Shown here piece after piece: positions 27,945-37,467 of a DNA stretch of 64,000 bases (positions within the stretch are counted from its first letter, which is position 1; the number at the start of each line of letters is the position of its first letter). A model generated the notes under the pieces. That model saw only the letters and a list, made by a program, of their open reading frames with translations. It searched no databases and was not told the origin of the DNA. The stretch covers positions 80,614 through 144,613 of the forward strand of contig BGZN01000002.1 of assembly GCA_003864455.1 (NCBI GenBank), in the 5' to 3' direction. Position numbers and translations under genes: made by a program. This stretch comes from Candidatus Termititenax aidoneus. Lineage in GTDB: Bacteria > Margulisbacteria > Termititenacia > Termititenacales > Termititenacaceae.

Positions 27945-30900
27945 TCATTCGGTTAAGTTTTTGTAAATATTGACACCTTTTTTAATCTGCCTGCTGATAT
28001 TCCCGACCGGCAATCCGGCGCCCACTTCGCCGAGTAACGTAAGCAAATTGCTGGCGTCTTTCATGTCGCCCATGCCGGAAAGAATATCCATGATGCTTGT
28101 CCCGCTTTTGTAAATATCACCAACTAACAGCATACTTGGCGTGCGCGCCCAGTATGGAGCCTTTTTACCCTGCAGCGTGGCCAGAATAATATCGTCCGTT
28201 TGCGCCAGCACATCGCCCAGTAGCGGCAGCACGGCCAGCGGATTGTCAATCAGATTGTTCAAAAAGTTGGTCAGAAATTCCTCACCAAAAGTTTTGTCAT
28301 CATCGTCGCTGCCAAGCTTGTTCCAGAGCGCGGAAATTAACGATATGAGCGCGGCGTTTACTATGGTATTGGCGGTTATTATCCGGATTAAATCATTTGA
28401 AGCGATCTCGCCGTTATAATATTCAAGGACAGCGTTAGCCATATTGCGCACCTGCTGTACTTGCTGGTTTTTGAACACTGTAAAAATCTTAAAAACTCCC
28501 TCGGTCTGCCAGCTGGACAAACTTGTGGAATATCCGGCCTGTTGTGTTTTCACTGTAATATCCTCAAATTTTTTGAACGCTTCCGCGTTGCTTAATTTTT
28601 GTTCTTTTTGGAGATACTGCACATAAGCATAGCCGCCTATATAAACCGAACCTATGTCTCCGGCCCGCAGCGGAAAACTTAAAATCTCCAGCACGTCCTG
28701 ATATGCTGTTTTTAAATTGGCGCCCAGTTTGGGTATTTTGCCCAGAAGCTCTTTGAAGGCGCTGTCGCTCAGCAGCGCTTTGGTAACCTGATCTGCGCCC
28801 TGATGAAATCGCGACTCGATATATTTAGAATTTTCCTGCATGTATTTCACCGCTGCCTTATAATTTCTGGCAAATTCCGTAATGCCTTTTATGAACTGTC
28901 CAGTTGGCATGTCCTGCAGATAGCCGGTCATAGACGAGACCTGTTTAAAAGCTACACTGATATTTCCCAGTACTTTGGTCGCGGCCACCGCGCCAAAAAA
29001 TTTGTTAAAAATTTCTCCCGCTTTGCTGACTTCCTTTAAATTTGCATTCAACGAAAGTTTATGTATTTCGTCCATGATTTTTTTGGCGGCAAATTCTCCG
29101 ATAGTGTCTTTGATCGCATCCTGCACGCGGATATTACCGAATATTTTACGCATTCTGTCCCAGGTGTCATACATGACCTTTTGATGCATAATCTCATTCA
29201 CGTGGCTGTTGTATTTCAGCCACATGTTAGCCGGCACCGGCACTACGTATTTCAGTTTTGTTTTTTGCGATTTGGCCGTCATGTTATCCGTTTTCACTGT
29301 GGCCGCTTCCCTGATCGCGTGTTCTGATGTCGCCGGCCAGTAGTTCTCGCGCAAAGCCAGGGGCAGGCCGTATTGTTTTAAGTTTTGTTTCATCTCTATG
29401 GGTTTCAATTTTTCATCGATGTATTCCATAAGATAATCCGCCACGGCTTTTTCTTTTTCGGACAAATTAGCCAGCAGCGCGCTTACCATATCCGGACCGT
29501 AGGCTTTGTTATAATCAAGCCGCGTATCCTCATTTTTGCAGGCGTTGTACATGTCCATTAAATGCATCTTGCTTAGCTTGCCGTCCGAAGTTTTGCGGCC
29601 TGCTTTTATCAGTTCATAATTGTCATCGCCCAGCCATTGGTCAAATTGTGCCAGCGTGTTTTTAATATCTTTTCTAGACACTTCACCCCGGCCGTTCAAT
29701 ATCTTGGCGATCTCCGTGAGATTTTCCTGAAAAGTTTCGTATATCGACACTTCTTTATCTACCTGTAAATTGTTTATGCCGTAACGCTCCGCCAATTTCT
29801 TGCCGCCGATCATTTCCAGCACGCCGCTGGTGTCTGCCAGATGTGCTATTGCCCAGTTACGCGCTTTCGCGCCCACGCTGTCTTTTTGAGCATTGCTCTT
29901 TAATTTGCTGATTTCCTTTACCTGTTCGTCGCGTGCGTTTTCCAGCTCCGACCTCATATCCGCCAGGCCTTTTTCAGCGTTGCCGATCTCTTCCTCTATC
30001 CGCTCTTTTAATTCTTGGAAGCCTTCCACCGGATAGTTCAGGCCAAACGCCGTCCAGCCCAGAGCCAGCTTCTCCAGTTTATGTTCCTTTGAATATCCCT
30101 CTATTTCCGGCTCCGGCTCGGCTTCCAGTTTGGTCAGCTCTGCCATAGCGTCTGTCCTATTCATGGAGCCGATTTTCCGCAGCCGTCTAAACAAGGTTTC
30201 ATATTCGGCCTGATATTTGCCTTTGATCGTTACGGCATATTCTTCGCCATGCAGGGTAATACCACGGCTGCTGATCTTTGGCTTCGTGCTTCTCAATAAC
30301 CGGTGTATCTCTTTGTCCAGAGTTTCTTTTTGTATGCGTTTCCAGTATTCGGCTTCTTTTCTGTACAACCCATTAAATATAAATTTGCGGTTGTAATCGT
30401 TATCCGCTTTTTTGAGCTTGTCCAGCAGTTTTATTTTATACGCCGCATCTATCGGCGAGTCTTTTATGGCCCTGATCACATCCAGCTGCAGGACGGTCAG
30501 CTTCTCGTTCAGCGCCCCCTCGCGCAAGCCTCTGGCTATTTCGTTCAGACGTTTTTTTAGCTGGTCTGTTGCGCGCTCCGCAAAACCTTTATTGCCGGCC
30601 TCACGTTCGGTATTGAGCGCTTCCATAGAGACTGCCGTAAAATCCAGCGCGCCGCCGTCCACCTTGCTATTTTCTGCTGCGGCGGTATAATTAGTTTGGT
30701 CGCTCTGTCCAGTTAACTCGCGAAAGGATTCAGGATTGCCCGTGAGTCTTTCCCGGAGTGGCTCTTTGGTCTGGCCATGAATAGCGCTCCCATTAGGTTG
30801 GGCTTGGCTGTCGGAATTTCTGGCAGGAGAGTATGCGCGGCTCTCCCAGAGCGGTTCTTTTTCCTTGAAAAAATTATCCCTGAACGGATGGGCTGTTTTT

Positions 30901-33900
30901 ATTTCATAAAGCTTATTTTCATTGTTAAAATTGAGTTCCAGTAAAACGCGGCTGTCATGTTGCCGTGTTTGTTTGGTTACGAAATTATAAGCATTATTTG
31001 CAAGATAAACAGCATCTACATTTTTTAAAACAAAATCTATAAAATCATTTATATTATCAAAACCAAGTTCTTTAATTTGTTTTTCGTGTCTATCTTTTAT
31101 GTGCTCAAAATCCTCTTGCTTTAATATTATCGCCCCAGTTTGCACAAATTCTTTTCCGCCGGCCGACAGCATATCCGCCAGCTCTGGTGTAATTTCTCCG
31201 ATCACTTTTGTCTCATCCGCAAATTGTTCCTGCAGGTCGCGCGCCAGTTCATTCTTTTTCTCGCGGACATACCTTTCTACAAAATCCCGTTTGCTCGGAT
31301 TTTTAGCAATCTCCGCCAGCAGCTCATTTTGCGTCAGGCCAAGTTCGTCCGCCAGCTCGTCTATGCGCGCGCCGGTCGTCTCTTCCGTTCTCCATTGCGG
31401 CGGTATGACCTGCAATTCCTTTTTGATGTCCGAGTTTGGATCAATATATACTTTGCGTTCCTGCACCTGAGACAGCGGCGATTCTCTCCAGGCTTCTTCA
31501 GCCCCCTCCACCATACTGCTTGGTTTCAGATTAGTTATTACTATTTCTAAATCCCGCGCCAGTTGCTCCACTTCCGCCAGTTCCGGCGAAGCCGCCGCGC
31601 CGTATTTCTCTTTGAGCGCTTTTTTCTTTTTGTTTATTTCCTCTAATTTTTTCACCGCGTCCTGATACAAATTCATATTGCGGTCGTAGGTCAGGCTGGA
31701 ATCTATGGTGGTCGCGGCGTCCGGCCGGTTAAACATGCCGGCGTAAAACGCGCGTATGTCCTCGCTCAATTCTATTTTCAAGCCGGACTGCTGGAGCAGA
31801 TTTTTGATACTTTCATATATTTCTGTCAACCATTCTTTGAAGCGCGCAAAGGCATTGGCCAGACGTTCATTTGGCGCGCGGCCTTCCATGAGCCAGGTCT
31901 CGAAGCCGACAGCAAAGGCTTCCTGCATCTGGCGGTATTCCGCATCCGACAACTGATTGAGCGGCTTATTCTGTACATGGGCAAACTTAAACACCGCGTC
32001 CAGCTCTTGCGGCAAATAGCGCAGGTAGAACTCCAGAAAATAATGCGCGGATTCGTGCAAGAATGTAGACCTGTCCGCATCCTTGAGCAGGGTGATAAGG
32101 TTTTTGCTGGGGTTGTAAAATCCGCGCCGGCCCTGGGATAGGTTAGCGCTTGCTTCTCTTAAATTCTTTGCTATAATTGACTCGTGAGCTTCTGCCGCAC
32201 GAGTATCGGTCAGAAGCTCTTTTTTTAATTCACTTTCCTTTTCAACTTCATGCAAATAATAAGTGCTGAATCCATTTCGTGTTTTTACGACAAGCGTGGC
32301 AATATATTTTTCTCCAGCTATCTCGATAGGCGCAACTAACAGCGCAGCATCGTACATTCTGCCTTTGTAGTTTTTTTCTTGAGAGAAGATTTTACCGTTC
32401 TTAATTATTTCCGGCACTGCCACGAATGCGCTTATTTTTTCTCTGCCAATACCATGATAGACAGAGTCTCTAGTTCCCTGCTTGGTCAAATTGATTGTAC
32501 CGAAATCGGAACGTTCAATTTGTGTGCCTGTTTTCTGAAAATATCCCCAGACTTTTGCAACAAGTTCTTTTTTAGAAATGCCGGGCCATTCTGTCCCTGT
32601 CGTTTTTGCTATTGGCGCAGACTGAAACGCCCAGTCTATTGCTTCTTGCGCAATCCTTAATTTTTCAGTATTTGGTTGCGACTGGTACAGCCTTTTAACG
32701 TCTGCAATGTCTTTGTCATCAAATTTGTCAATATTCGCGCGGGTTTGTGCTATAATATCTGTAAGAGGCGTGAAGGGAGAAGCGACCGGCAAATTGTCGG
32801 CACGTTGCCCAGACTGAGAGGGATTATTCTCTGAGGGTGCAGTCGCCTGCGTAACGCCTCCATTTTTATTTAGCCATGCATCTACCCCATTTTCTCCAGT
32901 TGACTTAAATATCGTTGTTACGATATTCCTTTTGGGAAATGTTTCCAGTACAACACCATAATCTCCGCTGCCTGTATTCACTTTTAACAAAACGGCTTGT
33001 CCGCCAATAGACGATTTATTATTGAACACAGCCCGTTCTGGTATTTTTATATTGGCCAATACGTTCTTAATTTCCGCTGCGCTTAATCCATGTTTGTTTT
33101 TGTCGTGTTTGATAATGTCCTCTGGTATATCAAGGTCTAAGTTATTATTGCGATACTCAAAATACTTTTTGTTTTTTTTGTCTGTATTGTTTTCCGCCCA
33201 TTTATAAAAGTCCGTGAAGTTGCTAGAACCGAAAGCTGTCATTCTGGCGTTTAGCATTGGCTGCCCCAAACTTTCCTGCGCGGCCAGTCTCTGCTCATAT
33301 TGCGCGGTGGTTTCATTTTCCAACCGCCGCACATTCGGCACTTTGAGGCTTTGCCGGCGGTCCTCACCCAGCCAGCCGTTTAATATTTCCGTGCGCGTGC
33401 GGCCGGTCTTAATCGCGGCGGCCTCGACAAAGTTTTGGATTAGCAGTGAATTGCTGCCCACTTCCTCATCGGTCAGGCCGGCGGCTTCCATTTCTTGCGT
33501 ATAGCCTTTGAAGCTTTCCTCAAAGCTGGCGATATCCTCAGCGGTTTCTTTCTTTTCCCAGGCTAGATTAATCTCATCTATATCAGATTCATAAACAGAC
33601 TTTACGGATTTTACGACTTCTTTAAGCTCCTCATCTGTGATCGGCCGGCCTTTTTCCCGTTCAATACTGCGTGCTGTTCTGGCCACCAGCGCCATTGTGC
33701 CGGTAGACACCATGCCCGGCACCGCTAAAATCCCCAATTCCACCAGCGCGTCTTCCGCGCTTTGCGGAAACATGGCCTCCATGTAATCGTCAAAGGTGCG
33801 CTTAAAACCTTTTTTGTTATCCAGGCGCAGCGCTGTTGTCAGCCAGCCCTCAAATACTTCCTCGAATTCCTCGCCAGCAATTCCGTTCATGCCGGCTTTT

Positions 33901-35078
33901 CTCATTACTTCAAAAGCTTTGCCGGCTCCCGTTGTTTTCAAAGCTTTCTGAAAATTCTGTAAAAATACCGGATTTATTTTTGAAATCATTCCGCCCGCTA
34001 TAGGGTCCAGCATATACTCGCCGGCGTATTCAGAAAAAATGCTGGCCCAGGTGCTGCCGATGCCTTTTACCAGAGCCGTGGCCGGATGCATCTTGGATTC
34101 TTTGTACAGCAGCGCGCCTTTATCCGTGAGATAAAAAGAATCATTGAGCATATAATTTACGCCGTTATTCAGAGTGCGCGGCCACATTGTCGGGTTTGCC
34201 GTTGCTTTGGCGGCGCGCAGCGCCCATTGTCCGGCTTTCGCCGCGTTTCTGGACAGCAAACCTTTGGTGGCAGCTGTGGCCGTCCCTTTGACCGCGGCAG
34301 TTCCAGCTCCTTTAGCCGCGACAGCCGGGGCTGCCGTGCCGCTGGTCAGGGCTATAACAGCCATTTCTCCGAGAAAAGGCACGGTGTTCATTATGCCGCT
34401 GGTGATCTTGCCGCCGATACTCATTCCGCGCGCTTCTATTTCCATCATGTCGTCGCGGAATTTGCGCAAAGTGTACAGCTCGTCCATAGTCAATTCTTCG
34501 TTTTTGTACAGCTTGTCAAATAAACTTTTCATTACGTAATTCTTGCCCAATGAATAACCTGTGCCAAACACCGGTATTAGTTCCCATTTATTGAATCTGG
34601 CAAAAACTTCGCCGGCTTTCATCGGGCCTTTGGCCTGCCAGTAATCTATGTTGGAGCTATCCGAGCTCATAATCCACTGCCACTGCTCGCTCTGATAATC
34701 CAGATAATCCTGGCCGCCCTCCAGCTCAACTATTGGTTTGGCTCTATTTGCCGCCGCCTGATTTATCGCGTACACGGCTCTTTGAATGTTGCTTGTATTC
34801 CGGTCTTTAGACAAATACAACTTGTAGTTATCCATGACCGGCGCGCTCTGTTTTTGAAATTCTGCCCAGTAATGATCCAGCTGATAATCCGAATCGCTCT
34901 CTATCACCGGCACGTCTTTATTTGCGTCGATAAGTTTTTGCTGCCCTTTAGTAAAAGTTTGGACCGGCTCCGGCGCGGACTGGGTGGTTGCTGTTGCGCG
35001 CGCCGGCGCAACCTGCGGTGTTTCCAGCGGTGTGGCCGGCGCGGCGGGATTGGTGTTTATCGGTATTGCTTCGCCCAT
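27945..35078 (-). CDS. Giant (2377 aa) internal-virion / polyvalent-type protein
   Basis: Late-operon position after the internal virion genes; zinc-protease motif FLHESAHYFLEF; nuclease-like modules (ISAFVAVPEIIKNGKIF..., EDFEHIKDRHEKQIKELGF...). Confidence 0.8.
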   Translation of the reverse strand: MGEAIPINTNPAAPATPLETPQVAPARATATTQSAPEPVQTFTKGQQKLIDANKDVPVIESDSDYQLDHYWAEFQKQSAPVMDNYKLYLSKDRNTSNIQRAVYAINQAAANRAKPIVELEGGQDYLDYQSEQWQWIMSSDSSNIDYWQAKGPMKAGEVFARFNKWELIPVFGTGYSLGKNYVMKSLFDKLYKNEELTMDELYTLRKFRDDMMEIEARGMSIGGKITSGIMNTVPFLGEMAVIALTSGTAAPAVAAKGAGTAAVKGTATAATKGLLSRNAAKAGQWALRAAKATANPTMWPRTLNNGVNYMLNDSFYLTDKGALLYKESKMHPATALVKGIGSTWASIFSEYAGEYMLDPIAGGMISKINPVFLQNFQKALKTTGAGKAFEVMRKAGMNGIAGEEFEEVFEGWLTTALRLDNKKGFKRTFDDYMEAMFPQSAEDALVELGILAVPGMVSTGTMALVARTARSIEREKGRPITDEELKEVVKSVKSVYESDIDEINLAWEKKETAEDIASFEESFKGYTQEMEAAGLTDEEVGSNSLLIQNFVEAAAIKTGRTRTEILNGWLGEDRRQSLKVPNVRRLENETTAQYEQRLAAQESLGQPMLNARMTAFGSSNFTDFYKWAENNTDKKNKKYFEYRNNNLDLDIPEDIIKHDKNKHGLSAAEIKNVLANIKIPERAVFNNKSSIGGQAVLLKVNTGSGDYGVVLETFPKRNIVTTIFKSTGENGVDAWLNKNGGVTQATAPSENNPSQSGQRADNLPVASPFTPLTDIIAQTRANIDKFDDKDIADVKRLYQSQPNTEKLRIAQEAIDWAFQSAPIAKTTGTEWPGISKKELVAKVWGYFQKTGTQIERSDFGTINLTKQGTRDSVYHGIGREKISAFVAVPEIIKNGKIFSQEKNYKGRMYDAALLVAPIEIAGEKYIATLVVKTRNGFSTYYLHEVEKESELKKELLTDTRAAEAHESIIAKNLREASANLSQGRRGFYNPSKNLITLLKDADRSTFLHESAHYFLEFYLRYLPQELDAVFKFAHVQNKPLNQLSDAEYRQMQEAFAVGFETWLMEGRAPNERLANAFARFKEWLTEIYESIKNLLQQSGLKIELSEDIRAFYAGMFNRPDAATTIDSSLTYDRNMNLYQDAVKKLEEINKKKKALKEKYGAAASPELAEVEQLARDLEIVITNLKPSSMVEGAEEAWRESPLSQVQERKVYIDPNSDIKKELQVIPPQWRTEETTGARIDELADELGLTQNELLAEIAKNPSKRDFVERYVREKKNELARDLQEQFADETKVIGEITPELADMLSAGGKEFVQTGAIILKQEDFEHIKDRHEKQIKELGFDNINDFIDFVLKNVDAVYLANNAYNFVTKQTRQHDSRVLLELNFNNENKLYEIKTAHPFRDNFFKEKEPLWESRAYSPARNSDSQAQPNGSAIHGQTKEPLRERLTGNPESFRELTGQSDQTNYTAAAENSKVDGGALDFTAVSMEALNTEREAGNKGFAERATDQLKKRLNEIARGLREGALNEKLTVLQLDVIRAIKDSPIDAAYKIKLLDKLKKADNDYNRKFIFNGLYRKEAEYWKRIQKETLDKEIHRLLRSTKPKISSRGITLHGEEYAVTIKGKYQAEYETLFRRLRKIGSMNRTDAMAELTKLEAEPEPEIEGYSKEHKLEKLALGWTAFGLNYPVEGFQELKERIEEEIGNAEKGLADMRSELENARDEQVKEISKLKSNAQKDSVGAKARNWAIAHLADTSGVLEMIGGKKLAERYGINNLQVDKEVSIYETFQENLTEIAKILNGRGEVSRKDIKNTLAQFDQWLGDDNYELIKAGRKTSDGKLSKMHLMDMYNACKNEDTRLDYNKAYGPDMVSALLANLSEKEKAVADYLMEYIDEKLKPIEMKQNLKQYGLPLALRENYWPATSEHAIREAATVKTDNMTAKSQKTKLKYVVPVPANMWLKYNSHVNEIMHQKVMYDTWDRMRKIFGNIRVQDAIKDTIGEFAAKKIMDEIHKLSLNANLKEVSKAGEIFNKFFGAVAATKVLGNISVAFKQVSSMTGYLQDMPTGQFIKGITEFARNYKAAVKYMQENSKYIESRFHQGADQVTKALLSDSAFKELLGKIPKLGANLKTAYQDVLEILSFPLRAGDIGSVYIGGYAYVQYLQKEQKLSNAEAFKKFEDITVKTQQAGYSTSLSSWQTEGVFKIFTVFKNQQVQQVRNMANAVLEYYNGEIASNDLIRIITANTIVNAALISLISALWNKLGSDDDDKTFGEEFLTNFLNNLIDNPLAVLPLLGDVLAQTDDIILATLQGKKAPYWARTPSMLLVGDIYKSGTSIMDILSGMGDMKDASNLLTLLGEVGAGLPVGNISRQIKKGVNIYKNLTE

Positions 35079-36562
35079 TATTTTAGCCGCTCCTGCAGAT
35101 TATTTTTTTTGTTGCTGCGCTTCCATTTTTCCAGCGCCGCGCTGTAGATCATAAAAGCGTCCTGCCCCTCATCTACTTTTTGCTTGCCCACCAGCCGCTC
35201 TGCCTGCCGGATAAATGTGTTTTTGGCGATGCCGCGTGCATCGTCAATATTTTGTTTGTCCGAACTGGTCAGTTTTAAGCCTCTTTCCTGAAAAAATCCC
35301 GCCTGCGCCCTGTAATGCTCGACTTTAAGCGCATTGATAAAATTCTTGTCCGCAATACCGCTCAAACTTGAAAGCAGCTCGACGTTTTTTCTGGCCAGAT
35401 TTTCACCGGCTTCTCCGGCATTTTCGCCCCACCATTTGTGCTTTACGGTCTTGCCGCGCTCCACCATATCCACTACTATCCGGTCCACGACCGCTTTTTG
35501 GTCCTGCAGTTTGTTGTACTCTGCGGTGGTATTGTAATTGCCGTTATTTATGGCGTTGTCTATCTGCGCCGAAAATTCCAGCGCGGTGTTGAAATTCATT
35601 TCACTTTTAGGCTGCCCATCCGTTATTTCTATTTTTGCATTTTTGTATCCGGCATTTATGTCGGCCAGAGTAAAATTATTCACTTCCAGCTGCCCTGCCG
35701 TGATCTGTCCATCAAGAATAGAGCGCATATCTTTGAGCGTTTTTTCATACTGCTGATCATCCAGCTTAAAGGCGTCCATAACTGTTTGTTTGTTGTTGGT
35801 AAACCATTGAAGTTGCTGGACCGCCAGAGCGCGATTGTTCATCACTTTGTCCTGCATGTAATCTATTGCGGCGTAATAGCCCATATTATCGTGAAGTTCC
35901 TCTATATGTGTGCGCTGTTTTTCGCTAAAAATAGAGTTGCCGTATTGGTCTACCGCATTGCGAACGCCATAAGCGCGGTTGATCATTCCCGCCGCGTCGC
36001 TGCCGGCGACAGCTTTTTGCAGGGTTTCCGCGCTTAACTCATTGGCTATTTCGCCGGGTGTAAAAAATAAATTGGACAGGCTGCTTTTGGCCGTGTCTAC
36101 ATCGGTAATATAATCATCTGCCATCGAGATGTTGTGCTGTTTTTGCTGTATTTTGTTGATATTGTCGGTTACGTGCGCGTCATAGCCGGATTTAATGATA
36201 CCTATCTCACCCATAACAGAATTTTTAGCCGGTCCGTCAGGAATAGTTTCATAGAGTTTTTCTAGATTTTCACTTATATTTTCCTCATACTTTTGAGCTT
36301 GAGTTCCATAAACAGTATAAGCATTTTTAATTATTTGCTCGGCCGCTTTTTTGGCGCTGGTTTCAGCGATTTGCTGTTGCTGCTGCTGGCGTTTTCTTTC
36401 AACTTCAGCGTTATGCGCGGCCATTTTTGCCTGTGTCTCAACAATGCTCTGGCCGGTCTTGATTATCTGCGTGGCTTTCTGCAAGTTGTTCTGCGCGGCG
36501 CTGGTGTCCAGCTGCCGCGGCGTGGCGTCCGGCAATACCTGTCTCTCGTATATTTGTGCCAT
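35078..36562 (-). CDS. Internal virion protein-like
   Basis: Long helical ORF between tail genes and the giant protein, matching podovirus internal virion gene order. Confidence 0.6.
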   Translation of the reverse strand: MAQIYERQVLPDATPRQLDTSAAQNNLQKATQIIKTGQSIVETQAKMAAHNAEVERKRQQQQQQIAETSAKKAAEQIIKNAYTVYGTQAQKYEENISENLEKLYETIPDGPAKNSVMGEIGIIKSGYDAHVTDNINKIQQKQHNISMADDYITDVDTAKSSLSNLFFTPGEIANELSAETLQKAVAGSDAAGMINRAYGVRNAVDQYGNSIFSEKQRTHIEELHDNMGYYAAIDYMQDKVMNNRALAVQQLQWFTNNKQTVMDAFKLDDQQYEKTLKDMRSILDGQITAGQLEVNNFTLADINAGYKNAKIEITDGQPKSEMNFNTALEFSAQIDNAINNGNYNTTAEYNKLQDQKAVVDRIVVDMVERGKTVKHKWWGENAGEAGENLARKNVELLSSLSGIADKNFINALKVEHYRAQAGFFQERGLKLTSSDKQNIDDARGIAKNTFIRQAERLVGKQKVDEGQDAFMIYSAALEKWKRSNKKNNLQERLK

Positions 36563-36564
36563 AA

Positions 36565-37467
36565 TTAGGTGCCCTCCATGCTAAAACCTTTTTTCTTTGA
36601 ATAACTCAACTGATAATTTCCTTTTAATTCACTAATATTTCCGCTGGACAAAATTTTTCCGTTTTCTACTAGATCATAAGTGCCGTCCGAGTACGGGACC
36701 AAAGTTACTTTTCCGCTGGATACTTTTTCTATTCTGGTAATTAAAGTTTTTAGACTGTCGCTTATAATAAACTGGCTTGGATTGACAGGTTTCTTTAACC
36801 CTAAATTTTCCGCGGATTTGTCAAAAATCGTCTGCTTGCTTTCATCTATAGCTGTGTTCTGTGCCGGTGTGGATTGTTTTGTGGTAACCTGCGCGGAAGC
36901 CGTTGTTGGCGCGGTTTCCAGCGGTTTTGTTTCGCCGTCGGCGCTGGTCGCTACGGCTTGCGTTGGCGTGGTTTGTTTTTGCTGCAGGGTGGTCGATCCA
37001 TACAAAGCGCTCAATCTGCTCCAGGCTTCCGCGGTTTCCATTTCCCTCTGCGTTTCATTTAGTCTGCGTTCCGTTTCCGCCTGTTCGCGCAAGAGATTGG
37101 CTTCGCTGCGCAGCTGGTCGGCTTCAAATCTGGCATTCTCGCGCATAGTATCAATATCCTGGCCCAGTTCTACTGCGCTGTCCTCTACATTTTGCCGCGC
37201 GCTGCCTTCGCCAACTTTAATATTCCGCGCGGCCGTATTTGTGATATGCGTACCGACCGCTCCGGCAAATTGCCGCCGCAGTATGCTCGCTTCTTGCTCG
37301 GCTTTTATCTGCCGCTGTTCCGCTTCTATGTCGCGGTAATCCGCGTTTATATTCAAAATATCATAATTTATGTCCGGTATATTCCATTTGGCGCTGCTGG
37401 TTAAAGAGGCCAGGGTAGTTGCGCCGGATTGCGTTGCGTCCCAGTAACTCATTTTACGCTCCTCCAT
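36565..37467 (-). CDS. Virion-associated protein (internal virion-like)
   Basis: Coiled coil; synteny with tail tubular protein B. Confidence 0.5.
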   Translation of the reverse strand: MEERKMSYWDATQSGATTLASLTSSAKWNIPDINYDILNINADYRDIEAEQRQIKAEQEASILRRQFAGAVGTHITNTAARNIKVGEGSARQNVEDSAVELGQDIDTMRENARFEADQLRSEANLLREQAETERRLNETQREMETAEAWSRLSALYGSTTLQQKQTTPTQAVATSADGETKPLETAPTTASAQVTTKQSTPAQNTAIDESKQTIFDKSAENLGLKKPVNPSQFIISDSLKTLITRIEKVSSGKVTLVPYSDGTYDLVENGKILSSGNISELKGNYQLSYSKKKGFSMEGT

